A stretch of DNA of 64,000 nt from Pseudomonas parafulva (GCF_002021815.1 NZ_CP019952.1:1519001-1583000); one strand, 5' to 3'; positions 51,822-61,794 are shown, numbered from the stretch's first letter. Notes: generated by a model not told the origin, from the letters alone. Numbers and translations: made by a program.

Positions 51822-51835
51822 GTACATAAATACAG
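51820..51835 (+). promoter_or_regulatory. LexA operator (SOS box)
   Basis: CTGTACATAAATACAG fits the gamma-proteobacterial LexA consensus CTGT-N8-ACAG exactly with an AT-rich middle, and sits 15 bases before the ATG of the 102-residue gene, overlapping its promoter. Confidence 0.85.
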
Positions 51836-51850
51836 TATCAAGGTGAGCCC

Positions 51851-52159
51851 ATGCTCAACGTCGAGCAATTGAAGTACAGCGTCAACCGGATGCCCGTCGA
51901 CAGGGTGGCCGATGCTGTCTTGGAGCTGCGGCTTGAAGGCCTGGTCACCGACGACCGCACGCCTTTCGGCAAGGTGCACTTCAACACCTGCTTTGCCGAG
52001 GTGGAGGCGCTGTTCCAGCGGGCTGGCTACCACCGGGGGCTGGATGTGGTGGGTTATGAAGGGCTGGTGTATGCGCTGTACGACCCCAGCCGCTGGGAGC
52101 CCGTTCAGGTGCTGCGCTGGCTCAAGGCGCGCAGCGAGTCGCTGGCCCAGGCTGGCTGA
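51851..52159 (+). CDS. Uncharacterised small protein under a LexA box
   Basis: A 102-residue protein (MLNVEQLKYSVNRMPVDRVADAVLELRLEGL...) without membrane segment, signal peptide, or recognised domain. Alternating charged helices and KVHFNTCFAEVEALFQRAGYHRGLDVVGYEGLVYALYD suggest a small globular protein. A consensus LexA operator overlaps its promoter, so it is probably induced by DNA damage. AGGTGAG precedes the ATG. It might be a cell-division or DNA-repair accessory factor, but that is inference from regulation alone. Confidence 0.8.
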   Translation: MLNVEQLKYSVNRMPVDRVADAVLELRLEGLVTDDRTPFGKVHFNTCFAEVEALFQRAGYHRGLDVVGYEGLVYALYDPSRWEPVQVLRWLKARSESLAQAG

Positions 52160-52211
52160 TCGGCGGGGCTTGAAGGATAATACGCCGCCAAGCCAGGTTC
52201 CGAGCCCGACG

Positions 52212-53093
52212 ATGACGCCATTCGACCCCGCCCGACTGCAAGCCAGCACGGTATGTCTGCCTCCTGGTCCATGGGCTACGGTGCTCGATTGCTTGTGCGA
52301 TCACTTCAAGGCCATTGACCGTAGCCAGTGGGTGGACCGTTTTGCCCGGGGACGGGTGCTGGGCGCGGACGGCCAGGCTATTTCGGCCGGTGATCCCTAC
52401 AAGCGCGGTCTGCGTCTGCACTATTTTCGCGAAGTGCCGAACGAGCGAGTGATTCCCGTGCAGGAAGCGATATTGCATGTGGACGAACACCTGGTGGTAG
52501 CTGACAAACCCCATTTTCTGCCGGTCACCCCAGGGGGTGCGTACGTGGAGCAGACCTTGCTGCGCCGTCTCATCCATCGGCTGGACAATCCGCACCTGGT
52601 GCCCCTGCACCGCATCGATCGGCACACGGCGGGGCTGGTGCTGTTCTCGGCCAACCCTGAGTCACGCAGCGCTTACCAGCGCTTGTTTCCAGAGCGGCGG
52701 ATCGAAAAACGCTATCAGGCCATTGCCGCAGCGCTTGGGCAGCATACCTTCCCACTGGTGCACCGCAGCCGCCTGGAACACGGGGAGCCGTTCTTTCGCA
52801 TGCATGAGGTGCAAGGGCCGGCCAACAGTGAGACGCACGCCCGCGTATTGGAAAAGAACGAGGAGCATTGGCGGTATGAACTCTCGCCCATCACGGGCAA
52901 GACGCATCAGCTGCGTGTGCACATGGCTGCTTTGGGAGCAGGCATCAGTAACGACCCGTTCTACCCGGCATTGCTTGATGTAGAGGATGACTATCAACGG
53001 CCGCTGAAATTGCTGGCGCAAAGCCTGAGTTTCGATGATCCGTTAACCGGGCAGGCCCGCCGTTTCGAAACCCGTCTGCGGCTTGACTGGTAA
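52212..53093 (+). CDS. RluA-family pseudouridine synthase
   Basis: A 293-residue RNA pseudouridine synthase. The catalytic motif HRIDRHTAGLVLFS (around residue 135, catalytic Asp) and ITGKTHQLRVHMAALG are present, with a short S4-like N-terminal part (WVDRFARGRVLGADGQAI). It differs from RluA, RluC and RluD in having this compact N-terminus, so the target RNA is uncertain. The start is ATG at 52212; the long frame upstream overlaps the SOS gene in another frame. Confidence 0.88.
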   Translation: MTPFDPARLQASTVCLPPGPWATVLDCLCDHFKAIDRSQWVDRFARGRVLGADGQAISAGDPYKRGLRLHYFREVPNERVIPVQEAILHVDEHLVVADKPHFLPVTPGGAYVEQTLLRRLIHRLDNPHLVPLHRIDRHTAGLVLFSANPESRSAYQRLFPERRIEKRYQAIAAALGQHTFPLVHRSRLEHGEPFFRMHEVQGPANSETHARVLEKNEEHWRYELSPITGKTHQLRVHMAALGAGISNDPFYPALLDVEDDYQRPLKLLAQSLSFDDPLTGQARRFETRLRLDW

Positions 53094-53107
53094 CGTTGGT
53101 CATGCAA

Positions 53108-53128
53108 AGGGTCGACGATGCCGACCCT
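53108..53128. terminator. Hairpin between convergent pseudouridine synthase and aer
   Basis: A perfect 7-bp stem AGGGTCG/CGACCCT with a seven-base loop lies midway between the two converging stop codons. No T tract. Confidence 0.45.
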
Positions 53129-53143
53129 CGCGAGTTATCCGAT

Positions 53144-54709
53144 CTAGCGGTTAAAGCGCTCCACCAGTGAATATTGGCTACCGGCCGTGCTGTTGAGGGC
53201 CTCACTCAGCACTGCCGAGTGCTGTGCCTGCTCGGCAGTTTGGTCGGCCAGGTCGGCAATGGTGCTGATGTTACGGCTGATCTCGTCGGCCACCGCAGTC
53301 TGTTCCTCGGTCGCAGCGGCAATTTGCGTGGCCATGTCGGTGATGTTCGCCACGGCTTCACTGATGCCCACTAGCGCCTCGTCAGCCTGCATGACCCGAT
53401 CAACACCTTCCTGGGCCTGGCGGTGCCCACTTTCCATGGTCGTCACGGCGTTGCTGGCAGTTTGCTGGAGCTTGGCGATCAGGCCGTGAATCTGCCCGGT
53501 CGATTCAGCCGTGCGCTGGGCCAGCTGCCGCACTTCGTCGGCAACCACGGCGAAGCCCCGGCCCATTTCGCCTGCCCGTGCCGCTTCGATGGCGGCGTTC
53601 AACGCCAGCAAGTTGGTCTGGTCGGCAATGCCCTTGATGACATCGACCACACCGCCGATCTCGTCGCTGTCCTTGGCCAATTGCGTCACGGTCTGCCCAG
53701 TTTCTCCAACTGCGGCTGACAAGCGTTCGATGGCTGCCCGGGTTTCACCGGCAATTTGACGGCCCTGGCCTGTCAAGCGATTGGCCTGCTGGGTCGCATC
53801 GGCGGTGCGTTGTACATGGTTGGCCACCTCCTGGGTGGTGGCGGCCATCTGGTTCACTGCGGCAGCGACCTGTTCGGTTTCCACACGCTGGCGCTCTAGG
53901 CCTGATGAACTCATATGCGCCAGCTCGTCTGACTGCCGCGCCTGATCGCTCAGGTGCTCGGCGCTGTCCTGCAACCGTGTCAGGCAGGTCTTCATCCGGG
54001 CATCCTGGCTGAGCATGGCCATTTCCAGGCGCGCCTGCACGCCACGGCTGTCGGTATACATCTGCGCAATCAGTGGATCGGACGTGGTCTGTTCGGCCAG
54101 GCGCAACAAGCGCTTGAGCCCACGTTGTTGCCAGGTCAGGCCGAGCAGGCCCAGGGGGACCGACAACGCTGCCGCCAAGGCAAAACCCCATGAGTGTCCG
54201 AGCCAGTTGCCGATGAGGAAGCCTATCTGGCTGATCAGGATGAATGGCAACCAGTCCTGCAACACGGGTAACCAACGATCACGGCGCGGCACAGCAGGCT
54301 TGCCTTGGTTGATACGCTGGTACAGGGCCTCGGCCCGGCGAATTTGCTCGGCAGTGGGCTTGACGCGCACCGACTCGAAGCCGACGACCTGATTGTTGTC
54401 GAAAATCGGTGTGACGTACGCATTGACCCAGTAGTGGTCACCCGACTTGCAACGGTTTTTGACGATGCCCATCCAGGGCAGCCCCTGCTTGAGGGTCTGC
54501 CACATGTGAGCAAACACGGCGGGCGGCACATCAGGATGACGCACCAGGTTGTGCGCTGCGCCCATCAATTCATCGCGGGTGAAGCCACTGATTTCGATGA
54601 AGGCATCGTTGCAGTAAGTGATCACGCCTTTGGCATTGGTGGTGGAAATCAACCGCTGCTTGGCAGGGAAAGTCCGTTCTCTCTGGGTAATGGGCTGGTT
54701 GTTGCGCAT
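53144..54709 (-). CDS. aer: Aer-type energy-taxis receptor (PAS-MCP)
   Basis: A 521-residue chemoreceptor. An N-terminal PAS domain (about 15-120; [30 protein letters not shown], then [18 protein letters not shown]), a paired membrane segment near 160-205, a HAMP-like region, and the conserved signalling tip [34 protein letters not shown]. There is no periplasmic ligand domain, so it should sense redox through FAD in the PAS domain. Start at [11 protein letters not shown] (54709): a FliA-type promoter occupies 54739-54765, which rules out the longer ATG at 54748. Confidence 0.92.
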   Translation of the reverse strand: MRNNQPITQRERTFPAKQRLISTTNAKGVITYCNDAFIEISGFTRDELMGAAHNLVRHPDVPPAVFAHMWQTLKQGLPWMGIVKNRCKSGDHYWVNAYVTPIFDNNQVVGFESVRVKPTAEQIRRAEALYQRINQGKPAVPRRDRWLPVLQDWLPFILISQIGFLIGNWLGHSWGFALAAALSVPLGLLGLTWQQRGLKRLLRLAEQTTSDPLIAQMYTDSRGVQARLEMAMLSQDARMKTCLTRLQDSAEHLSDQARQSDELAHMSSSGLERQRVETEQVAAAVNQMAATTQEVANHVQRTADATQQANRLTGQGRQIAGETRAAIERLSAAVGETGQTVTQLAKDSDEIGGVVDVIKGIADQTNLLALNAAIEAARAGEMGRGFAVVADEVRQLAQRTAESTGQIHGLIAKLQQTASNAVTTMESGHRQAQEGVDRVMQADEALVGISEAVANITDMATQIAAATEEQTAVADEISRNISTIADLADQTAEQAQHSAVLSEALNSTAGSQYSLVERFNR

Positions 54710-54738
54710 GGCTAGGATGTCCGCAGGGCTTTGGACTG

Positions 54739-54765
54739 GTATCGGCACGGTGCGCGCTTTATTGA
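54739..54765 (-). promoter_or_regulatory. FliA (sigma28) promoter of aer
   Basis: On the minus strand, TCAA (54765-54762), 15 bases, then GCCGATAC (54746-54739), close to the flagellar sigma28 consensus. It lies 30 bases before the aer ATG, as expected for a gene co-expressed with motility. Confidence 0.75.
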
Positions 54766-54905
54766 GGGAATATTTCTAGGAATTGACCCATGGCAGTGCA
54801 TGGCAGATACGGGTGGGCTACTGGCATTTCGCGGTCGGTTCCCACTGCGATTTTCATAGGTACTTTGGTGGAGGGGAGGCTAGCAAGGGCAGATTGGAAG
54901 AAGGA

Positions 54906-54935
54906 GGGTGCCAGCCTGCGCACAGACTGGCACCC
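54906..54935 (-). terminator. Hairpin downstream of acnA
   Basis: A perfect 9-bp inverted repeat GGGTGCCAG/CTGGCACCC with a 12-base loop, ten bases after the acnA stop on the minus strand; the following sequence (TCCTTCTTCC) is only moderately T-rich. Confidence 0.6.
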
Positions 54936-54944
54936 GCGCGGGGC

Positions 54945-57686
54945 CTACGCGGCGATCAACTGACGCAGCACGTAGTGCAGGATTCCACCCGCCTTGAAGT
55001 ACTCCACTTCATTGAGGGTGTCGATCCGGCAGAGCACGTCGATCTGCTCCTTCGTGCCGTCTTCGCGGAGGATGGTCAGTGCCAGGCTCATGCCCGGCAC
55101 AATGGCAGCCCCCTCCAGGCCAGTGATATCGATCTGCTCTCTACCCGTCAGGCCGAGTTGTTTACGGTCCTGGCCTGCCTTGAACTGCAACGGCAGCACG
55201 CCCATGCCAACCAGATTGGAGCGGTGAATACGCTCGAAGCTTTCGGCCAGCACTGCCTTCACGCCAAGTAAATTCGTGCCCTTGGCAGCCCAGTCGCGGC
55301 TGGAGCCTGTGCCGTATTCCTGGCCGGCGATCACCACCAGGGGCGTGCCTTGCTGCTGGTAGCGCATGGCGGCGTCGTAGATCGAGAGTTTCTCGCCGCT
55401 TGGCACATGCACGGTATTGCCGCCTTCTTCGCCTGCAAGCATCTCGTTGCGGATGCGAATATTGGCGAACGTACCGCGCATCATGACTTCATGGTTGCCG
55501 CGCCTTGACCCGTAGGAATTGAAATCGCGAGGCTCCACACCCTTCTCGCGCAGATAGCGACCCGCAGGGCTATCGGCCTTGATATTGCCGGCCGGAGAGA
55601 TATGGTCCGTTGTGACCGAGTCGCCCAGCAACGCCAGGATGCGGGCGTTGTGGATATCGGTGATCCGAGGCGCCGGTCCTTCGAGACCTTCGAAGAAAGG
55701 GGGGTGCTGAATATAGGTCGAGTCTTCTTGCCATACATACGTGGCAGCCTCTGGCACTTCGATAGCCTGCCACTGCTCGTCGCCCGCGAACACTTCGGCA
55801 TATTCCTTGTGGAACATGGCCGTGCTTACCTTGGCCACAGCCTCGGCGACTTCTTGCTGGCTAGGCCATATGTCCTTCAGATAGACCGGCTGCCCGTGCT
55901 TGTCGGTGCCCAATGGATCCTGGGTCAGGTCGACTTTCACGCTACCAGCCAGTGCATAAGCCACGACCAGAGGCGGTGAGGCGAGCCAGTTGGTCTTGAC
56001 CAGTGGATGCACGCGTCCTTCGAAGTTACGGTTGCCGGACAACACCGAGGCGACGGTCAGGTCGGCGCTGCTGATGGCGTTTTCGATAGGCTCGTCCAAG
56101 GGGCCTGAGTTGCCGATACAGGTGGTGCAGCCATAACCGACGAGATCAAACCCGAGCTCGTCGAGGTAGGGCGTGAGACCCGCCGCCTCGAAGTATTCGG
56201 TGACCACCTTGGACCCCGGTGCCAGCGAGCTTTTCACCCATGGCTTGCGCTGCAAACCTTTCTCGAGGGCTTTCTTGGCCACAAGGCCGGCCGCCATCAT
56301 CACACTGGGGTTGGAGGTGTTGGTGCAGGAGGTGATAGCCGCAATGACCACGGCGCCGTCGCGCAGGGTGTGGGTCTGGCCTTGGTGACTGTAGTCGGCT
56401 TCGCCCGCCTGATCGGCATTGCCCACGGCAACGCCACCCCCGCCCTCGCTCTCAAGCCTGCCGACTTCCTTGGCGGCAGGTTTGGGTTGCAGCTCGACGA
56501 ACTGTTCGAACGCCTGCTTGACCTGGGCTAGGGCAACCCGGTCTTGCGGACGTTTGGGGCCGGCCAGGCTGGACTCAACCTCATTCATGTCCAGCGCCAG
56601 CGTGTCGCTGAAGATGGGCTCCTGCCCAGGCAGGCGCCACAACCCCTGAGCCTTGCAGTAGGCCTCGACCAGTTGCACGGTTGCTTCAGGTCGACCCGAC
56701 AGGCGCAGGTAATCCAGCGTCACTTGATCGACGGGGAAGAAGCCACAGGTTGCGCCGTACTCCGGAGCCATGTTGGCAATGGTGGCGCGGTCAGCCAAGG
56801 GCAGTTCGGCCAGACCGTCGCCATAGAACTCCACGAACTTACCTACCACGCCTTTCTTGCGCAGCATCTGGGTGACCGTCAGCACAAGATCGGTGGCTGT
56901 GATGCCTTCGCGCAGCTTGCCCGTGAGCTTGAAGCCGATGACCTGTGGGATCAGCATCGACACAGGCTGGCCAAGCATGGCGGCCTCCGCTTCGATGCCC
57001 CCCACGCCCCAGCCCAGCACGCCCAGCCCGTTGATCATGGTGGTGTGGGAGTCGGTGCCGACCAGCGTGTCCGGGAAGGCATAGGTGCGGCCGTCGGCTT
57101 CGCGGGTCCACACGGTACGCCCCAGGTATTCGAGGTTCACCTGGTGGCAGATGCCAGTGCCAGGCGGTACCACACTGAAGTTATCGAAGGCACTCTGGCC
57201 CCAACGCAGGAACGCATAGCGCTCGCCGTTGCGTTGCATCTCAATGTCGACGTTCTCGCCAAAGGCCTGCGGTGTCCCATATCGATCGACCATCACGGAG
57301 TGGTCGATCACCAGGTCCACAGGCGAGAGCGGGTTGATGCGCTGGGGATCGCCGCCAGCCTTGGCCATGGCCGCGCGCATGGCGGCGAGGTCCACCACGG
57401 CTGGCACGCCGGTGAAGTCTTGCATCAGTACACGCGCGGGACGGTACTGGATTTCGCGGTCCGAGCGCTTTTCAACGAGCCACTGGGCCAGTGCCTGCAG
57501 GTCTTCGCCGGTAACGGTCTTGCCGTCCTCCCAGCGCAGCAGGTTCTCCAGCAGCACCTTGAGCGACATGGGCAATTGCTGCAGGTCCCCGAGCTGCCGA
57601 GCAGCTTTCGGAAGGCTGAAGTAGTGATAGGTATTGTCACCGACATCGAGCGACGTGAGGGTATTCAGGCTATCGAGCGAGGGCAT
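54945..57686 (-). CDS. acnA: Aconitate hydratase A
   Basis: A 913-residue aconitase of the AcnA/IRP1 type, isomerising citrate to isocitrate with a [4Fe-4S] cluster. Cluster cysteines appear in ITSCTNTSNPSVM and GYGCTTCIGNSG; substrate-binding motifs include VGTDSHTTMINGLGVLGWGVGG and AGQEYGTGSSRDWAAKGT. AAGGAG lies eight bases before the ATG at 57686, so the longer frame (to 57836) is excluded. Monocistronic, divergent from rlmM with about 226 bases between. Confidence 0.97.
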   Translation of the reverse strand: MPSLDSLNTLTSLDVGDNTYHYFSLPKAARQLGDLQQLPMSLKVLLENLLRWEDGKTVTGEDLQALAQWLVEKRSDREIQYRPARVLMQDFTGVPAVVDLAAMRAAMAKAGGDPQRINPLSPVDLVIDHSVMVDRYGTPQAFGENVDIEMQRNGERYAFLRWGQSAFDNFSVVPPGTGICHQVNLEYLGRTVWTREADGRTYAFPDTLVGTDSHTTMINGLGVLGWGVGGIEAEAAMLGQPVSMLIPQVIGFKLTGKLREGITATDLVLTVTQMLRKKGVVGKFVEFYGDGLAELPLADRATIANMAPEYGATCGFFPVDQVTLDYLRLSGRPEATVQLVEAYCKAQGLWRLPGQEPIFSDTLALDMNEVESSLAGPKRPQDRVALAQVKQAFEQFVELQPKPAAKEVGRLESEGGGGVAVGNADQAGEADYSHQGQTHTLRDGAVVIAAITSCTNTSNPSVMMAAGLVAKKALEKGLQRKPWVKSSLAPGSKVVTEYFEAAGLTPYLDELGFDLVGYGCTTCIGNSGPLDEPIENAISSADLTVASVLSGNRNFEGRVHPLVKTNWLASPPLVVAYALAGSVKVDLTQDPLGTDKHGQPVYLKDIWPSQQEVAEAVAKVSTAMFHKEYAEVFAGDEQWQAIEVPEAATYVWQEDSTYIQHPPFFEGLEGPAPRITDIHNARILALLGDSVTTDHISPAGNIKADSPAGRYLREKGVEPRDFNSYGSRRGNHEVMMRGTFANIRIRNEMLAGEEGGNTVHVPSGEKLSIYDAAMRYQQQGTPLVVIAGQEYGTGSSRDWAAKGTNLLGVKAVLAESFERIHRSNLVGMGVLPLQFKAGQDRKQLGLTGREQIDITGLEGAAIVPGMSLALTILREDGTKEQIDVLCRIDTLNEVEYFKAGGILHYVLRQLIAA

Positions 57687-57912
57687 TGCCAACTCCTTCT
57701 GAGCCGGTGCCCCGGCAACGTCTCTAAGGGCTGCCGGTGGCACCGCTGTGTACAGGCCCGCACGGCACGGGTCCGACTGAATGGTCAGGTTAGTCCTGTT
57801 TGCCTGACCTGACCCTTTTCTGGACCAGCGGGGCATGTCCCAGGTTCCGATCTTCCTTTATCATCGCCGCCCTGCCGGCGCCTGTGTCGCGCCAGCCGTC
57901 GTGGAGTGAGAG

Positions 57913-58977
57913 ATGGAAACCCTGTTCATGCATTGCCGGCCCGGCTTCGAGGGTGAGGTGTGCGCCGAAATCAGTGAACATGCCGCCCGCCTGGGGATTG
58001 CCGGCTATGCCAAAGGCAAGCCTGGCAGCGCCAGCGCCGAGTTCGTCTGCAGCGAGCAAGGCGGTGCCGAGCGCTTGATGCAGGCAGTGCGGTTCAACCA
58101 GCTGATTTTCCCAAGGCAGTGGGCGCGTGGCGCGTTCATCGAGTTGCCCGAGAGCGATCGTATCAGCGTGTTGTTGGCGCACCTTGCCGACCAGCCGGTG
58201 TTCGGCAGCCTGTGGCTGGAGGTGCTCGACAGCAACGAGGGCAAGGAACTGTCGACGTTCTGCCGCAAGTTCGAAGCACCATTGCGCAAGGCGTTGGAGA
58301 AGGCCGGTCGCCTGGTGGATGACCCGAATCGCCCACGACTGCTGTTGACGTTCATCAGTGGCCGCCGGGTGTTTGTCGGGCAGGCTTTTGCTGACAACAG
58401 TGCCTTATGGCCGATGGGCATTCCCCGCCTGAAATTCCCGCGTGAAGCGCCCAGTCGCTCGACCTTGAAGCTGGAGGAGGCCTGGCATCAGTTCATCCCA
58501 CGCGAGCAGTGGGAGCAGCGGCTGGGCGATGACATGACCGGTGTCGACCTGGGGGCCTCACCGGGTGGGTGGACGTATCAGTTGGTACGGCGGGGCATGT
58601 TGGTGACCGCCATCGACAATGGTCCGATGGCCGAGAGCCTGATGGACACAGGGCTTGTCCAGCATTTGATGGCCGATGGCTTTACCTGGCAGCCCAGGCA
58701 CCCGGTGGATTGGATGGTGTGCGACATCGTCGAGAAACCGGCGCGCACCACGGCCTTGATCGAGACGTGGTTGGGGGAGGGGTTGTGCCGCGAGGCGGTG
58801 GTGAACCTGAAGCTGCCGATGAAGCAGCGGTATGCTGAGGTACGGCGGTTGCTCGATCGCATGGAGGCGACATTCAAGGCCCGGAAGGTGAGGGTGCTGA
58901 TTGCGTGCAAGCAGCTGTATCACGATCGTGAAGAAGTGACGTGTCATTTGCGGCGGGTTGATTTGAAGGGGCGGTGA
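57913..58977 (+). CDS. rlmM: 23S rRNA (cytidine-2498-2'-O)-methyltransferase
   Basis: A 354-residue RlmM: N-terminal THUMP-like domain and a C-terminal Rossmann methyltransferase with VDLGASPGGWTYQLVRRG (SAM motif I) and WMVCDIVEKPART. The K-D-K-E type catalytic residues are consistent (RLKFPREAPSRSTLKLEEA, NLKLPMKQRY). It modifies C2498 of 23S rRNA before subunit assembly. GGAGTGAGAG precedes the ATG. Its 3' side borders the large repeat region at 59063. Confidence 0.95.
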   Translation: METLFMHCRPGFEGEVCAEISEHAARLGIAGYAKGKPGSASAEFVCSEQGGAERLMQAVRFNQLIFPRQWARGAFIELPESDRISVLLAHLADQPVFGSLWLEVLDSNEGKELSTFCRKFEAPLRKALEKAGRLVDDPNRPRLLLTFISGRRVFVGQAFADNSALWPMGIPRLKFPREAPSRSTLKLEEAWHQFIPREQWEQRLGDDMTGVDLGASPGGWTYQLVRRGMLVTAIDNGPMAESLMDTGLVQHLMADGFTWQPRHPVDWMVCDIVEKPARTTALIETWLGEGLCREAVVNLKLPMKQRYAEVRRLLDRMEATFKARKVRVLIACKQLYHDREEVTCHLRRVDLKGR

Positions 58978-59060
58978 GGGTCTAACGAGGCCGAGCCAGG
59001 CGTGGCCTGTACTGCTTTGCGCTGAATCGGCCGCGATGCTCGAAATCAGGCCAAATCGAT

Positions 59061-59115
<55 letters not shown>

Positions 59116-59159
59116 TTTGGCTTTTGCTTCTAAGCGCGCGGTAGCACAGACGCCGCAGA

Positions 59160-59389
59160 TCGCGACTTCAGGAGGCCGAGCGCAGGGCTTGCGGAGGGAG
59201 GTGACAGGCATGGATGCCTGTCAAGCGCTGGGCCCCAGGAGGGGGCCTGCAGCGCGGTCCTCCCGGGAGCAAGCCCGGAGCGAGGGAACCCCGGAGCGCA
59301 GCGTAGGGGCCGGATGATAGGAGCAGGCGGTTTTTGCTTACTTTTTGACAAGACAAAAAGTGAGCCGCCGTAAGGGCGGAAAGGTGACT
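59160..59389. repeat. Left arm of long inverted repeat
   Basis: About 230 bases that align end to end with the reverse complement of 59596-59830 at roughly 90% identity over the outer ~160 bases and less inside. Contains nested hairpins: TGACAGGCAT-GG-ATGCCTGTCA (59202-59223), GCGCTG-GGCCCC...GGGGCC-CAGCGC (59225-59256) and CTCCCGGGAG. Confidence 0.93.
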
Positions 59390-59437
59390 GTGCGCCACCC
59401 GCGCCAATGAATACCAACTTGCTATGTGCGCCCGCGC

Positions 59438-59535
59438 TTTCAAGTTTCAAGTTTCAAGTTTCAAGTTTCAAGTTTTAAGTTTTAAGTTTTAAGTTTTAAG
59501 TTTTAAGTTTTAAGTTTTAAGTTTTAAGTTTTAAG
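59438..59535. repeat. Heptanucleotide array (TTTCAAG)5(TTTTAAG)9
   Basis: Fourteen tandem seven-base units, five TTTCAAG then nine TTTTAAG, at the centre between the two inverted arms. The period is not a multiple of three and the units give stop codons (TAA), so it is non-coding. Confidence 0.97.
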
Positions 59536-59595
59536 TTTGATTGCGTTGGTGTGGGTGTCGAAAGAGAGCATAGTCCATTTGCGATGGCGACGCTT

Positions 59596-59830
59596 AATCA
59601 CCTTTTCGCCCTTACGGCGAGTCACTTTTTGTCAAACGCGACAAAAATTAACCAAAAAACGCTGCGCTCCATTCATACGGCCCCTACGCTGCGCTTCGGG
59701 GTTCCCTCACTCCGGTCTTGCTCCCGGGAGGACCGCGCTGTAGGCCCCATCCTGGGGCCCAGCGCTTGACAGGCATCCATGCCTGTCACCTCCCTCCGCA
59801 AGACCTGCGTTCGGCCTTCTGAAGTCGCGA
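59596..59830. repeat. Right arm of long inverted repeat
   Basis: Inverted, imperfect copy of 59160-59389, with the same nested hairpins. In the GCGCTG/CAGCGC hairpin, the differences from the left arm fall in the loop and the bulge, while the stems are kept. Confidence 0.93.
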
Positions 59831-59832
59831 AG

Positions 59833-59910
59833 ATCAAGATCAAGATCAAGATCAAGATCAAGATCAAGATCAAGATCAAGATCAAGATCAAGATCAAGAT
59901 CAAGGTCAAG
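59833..59910. repeat. Hexanucleotide array (ATCAAG)12 plus one GTCAAG
   Basis: Twelve perfect ATCAAG units and one GTCAAG variant begin two bases outside the right arm. Read in one frame they encode Lys-Ile repeats. Confidence 0.96.
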
Positions 59911-59912
59911 AT

Positions 59913-60015
<103 letters not shown>

Positions 60016-60314
60016 AATAGGCATCGAGCATCTTATCCTGGCCGATACCACGAGCTGGAATGTCATGGTTATGTATTATAAAAAGAAAGGATGGTATGAA
60101 CTAGCAATGCCACACAACTTGCATCTTATGGAGATTGGCAACCTGTCTCATTTGTATGCGGAAATTTGCCTTGCACCGCACTCAAAAGCCAACGGATTCC
60201 GGGTAGAGACGGTCTTGCCGGTACGGCGCCCCTGAACCAGCGGGCCCCACAACAGCCCCACTTGGCCCGCATCCCTCGAATGCGCCACAATACCCATCAT
60301 TTGCGGAGCCCTTC

Positions 60315-60557
60315 ATGACCGACCTCACCCCTGATGCCACCCTCGACGCCACCGGCCTCAATTGCCCAGAGCCGGTGATGATGCTGCACCAACACGTGCG
60401 CGCCCTCGCCGCCGGCGGCCTGCTGAAAGTCATCGCCACCGACCCCTCGACCCAACGCGACATCCCCAAGTTCTGTACCTTCCTGGGCCACCAACTGCTG
60501 GAACAACAGGAAGCCGCCGGCACCTTCCTCTACTGGATCCGCAAGAAAGCCGACTGA
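60315..60557 (+). CDS. tusA: Sulfur carrier protein TusA
   Basis: An 80-residue SirA/TusA protein that carries persulfide sulfur for tRNA 2-thiouridine synthesis and related sulfur delivery. It has the [20 protein letters not shown] signature with the carrier Cys, and [17 protein letters not shown]. Length and start match the family. Followed by pdxB 60 bases on. Confidence 0.94.
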   Translation: MTDLTPDATLDATGLNCPEPVMMLHQHVRALAAGGLLKVIATDPSTQRDIPKFCTFLGHQLLEQQEAAGTFLYWIRKKAD

Positions 60558-60617
60558 GCCTCTCTGGAACACGCTCCGCGTTGAGCCTACACTGCGTTCC
60601 CCAGACAGGAGAGCGCC

Positions 60618-61760
60618 ATGCTGATAGTTGCCGACGAAAACATCCCTTTGCTCGATGCCTTCTTCCAAGGGTTTGGCGAGATTCGTCGCTATCCTGGGCG
60701 TAGCCTCGACGCCGCCAGCGTCCGGGAGGCCGACATCCTGCTGGTCCGCTCCGTGACCAAGGTCGATCGGCAACTGCTAGAAGGCAGTCGCGTGCGGTTC
60801 GTGGGTACCTGCACCATCGGCACCGATCACCTCGATCTCGACTACTTCGAACAAGCGGGTATCCGCTGGAGCAGTGCACCCGGTTGCAACGCCCGGGGTG
60901 TGGTGGACTATGTGCTGGGCAGCCTGCTGACCCTCGCTGACCTTGAGGGTGCATCACTGCCCGAGCGCGTCTACGGCGTGGTGGGTGCAGGCGAAGTAGG
61001 TGGGCGGCTGGTGGGCGTGCTACGCGCCCTGGGGTGGAAGGTGATGGTCTGCGATCCATTGCGCCAGGCCGCCGAAGGCGGTGACTACGTCGAGCTCGAT
61101 ACCCTGCTGCAAGCCTGCGATGTCATCAGCCTGCACACACCCCTCGAACGCGGTGGCCGGTACCCGACCTGGCACCTGCTAGGCCCTACAGAACTGGCGA
61201 AACTGCGCCCCGGCGCCTGGCTGATCAACGCCAGTCGAGGGGCAGTGGTGGATAATGGCGCATTACGCACGCTCCTGCAGCAGCGCGATGACCTGCACGC
61301 GGTGCTGGACGTGTGGGAAGGCGAGCCCCAGGTCGATCTGCGGTTGGCCGACCTGTGTACCGTCGCCACCCCCCACATCGCCGGCTATAGCCTCGATGGC
61401 CGTCAGCGTGGCACCGCCCAGATCTATCGCGCCTTGTGTCAACACCTGGGCGTGGATGAGCGCATTCAACTGGCCGACCTGTTGCCGCGCCCGCCAGTCG
61501 CGCAGATTGAGTTGGACGCTGAGGCCGATCTGCAATGGGCACTGGCCATGCTATGCCGCGCCGTCTACGATCCGCGCCGCGATGATGCCGATTTGCGCCG
61601 CAGCCTGAGCGAAGACGCGCAGCAGCAACGTGCGGCTTTCGACCTATTGCGCAAACACTATCCGCCACGCCGTGAAATCGAAGGGCTATCCGTGCGCATC
61701 CGTGGTAACTCGCCCCAGCTTGCGCAGCTGATTGACGCTATCGGAGCAAAAAGGGTCTGA
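60618..61760 (+). CDS. pdxB: Erythronate-4-phosphate dehydrogenase
   Basis: A 380-residue D-2-hydroxyacid dehydrogenase in the DXP-dependent pyridoxal phosphate pathway. Motifs: [31 protein letters not shown], the NAD motif [22 protein letters not shown], and [34 protein letters not shown] contains the catalytic His region, and the C-terminal PdxB dimerisation domain follows. AGGAGAG precedes the ATG. Commonly next to tusA in Pseudomonas. Confidence 0.95.
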   Translation: MLIVADENIPLLDAFFQGFGEIRRYPGRSLDAASVREADILLVRSVTKVDRQLLEGSRVRFVGTCTIGTDHLDLDYFEQAGIRWSSAPGCNARGVVDYVLGSLLTLADLEGASLPERVYGVVGAGEVGGRLVGVLRALGWKVMVCDPLRQAAEGGDYVELDTLLQACDVISLHTPLERGGRYPTWHLLGPTELAKLRPGAWLINASRGAVVDNGALRTLLQQRDDLHAVLDVWEGEPQVDLRLADLCTVATPHIAGYSLDGRQRGTAQIYRALCQHLGVDERIQLADLLPRPPVAQIELDAEADLQWALAMLCRAVYDPRRDDADLRRSLSEDAQQQRAAFDLLRKHYPPRREIEGLSVRIRGNSPQLAQLIDAIGAKRV

Positions 61761-61794
61761 CGCTCGGGGTTGCCCCAGGGCAAAGCAGCACGCA

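Noticed and set aside
56544..57812. 422-residue plus-strand frame opposite acnA
   Set aside because: Antisense shadow; no domain, acnA intact.
59160..59830. Insertion sequence with terminal inverted repeats
   Set aside because: No transposase frame between or within the arms; the centre is a tandem heptamer array. A non-autonomous element remains possible and is reported as a finding.
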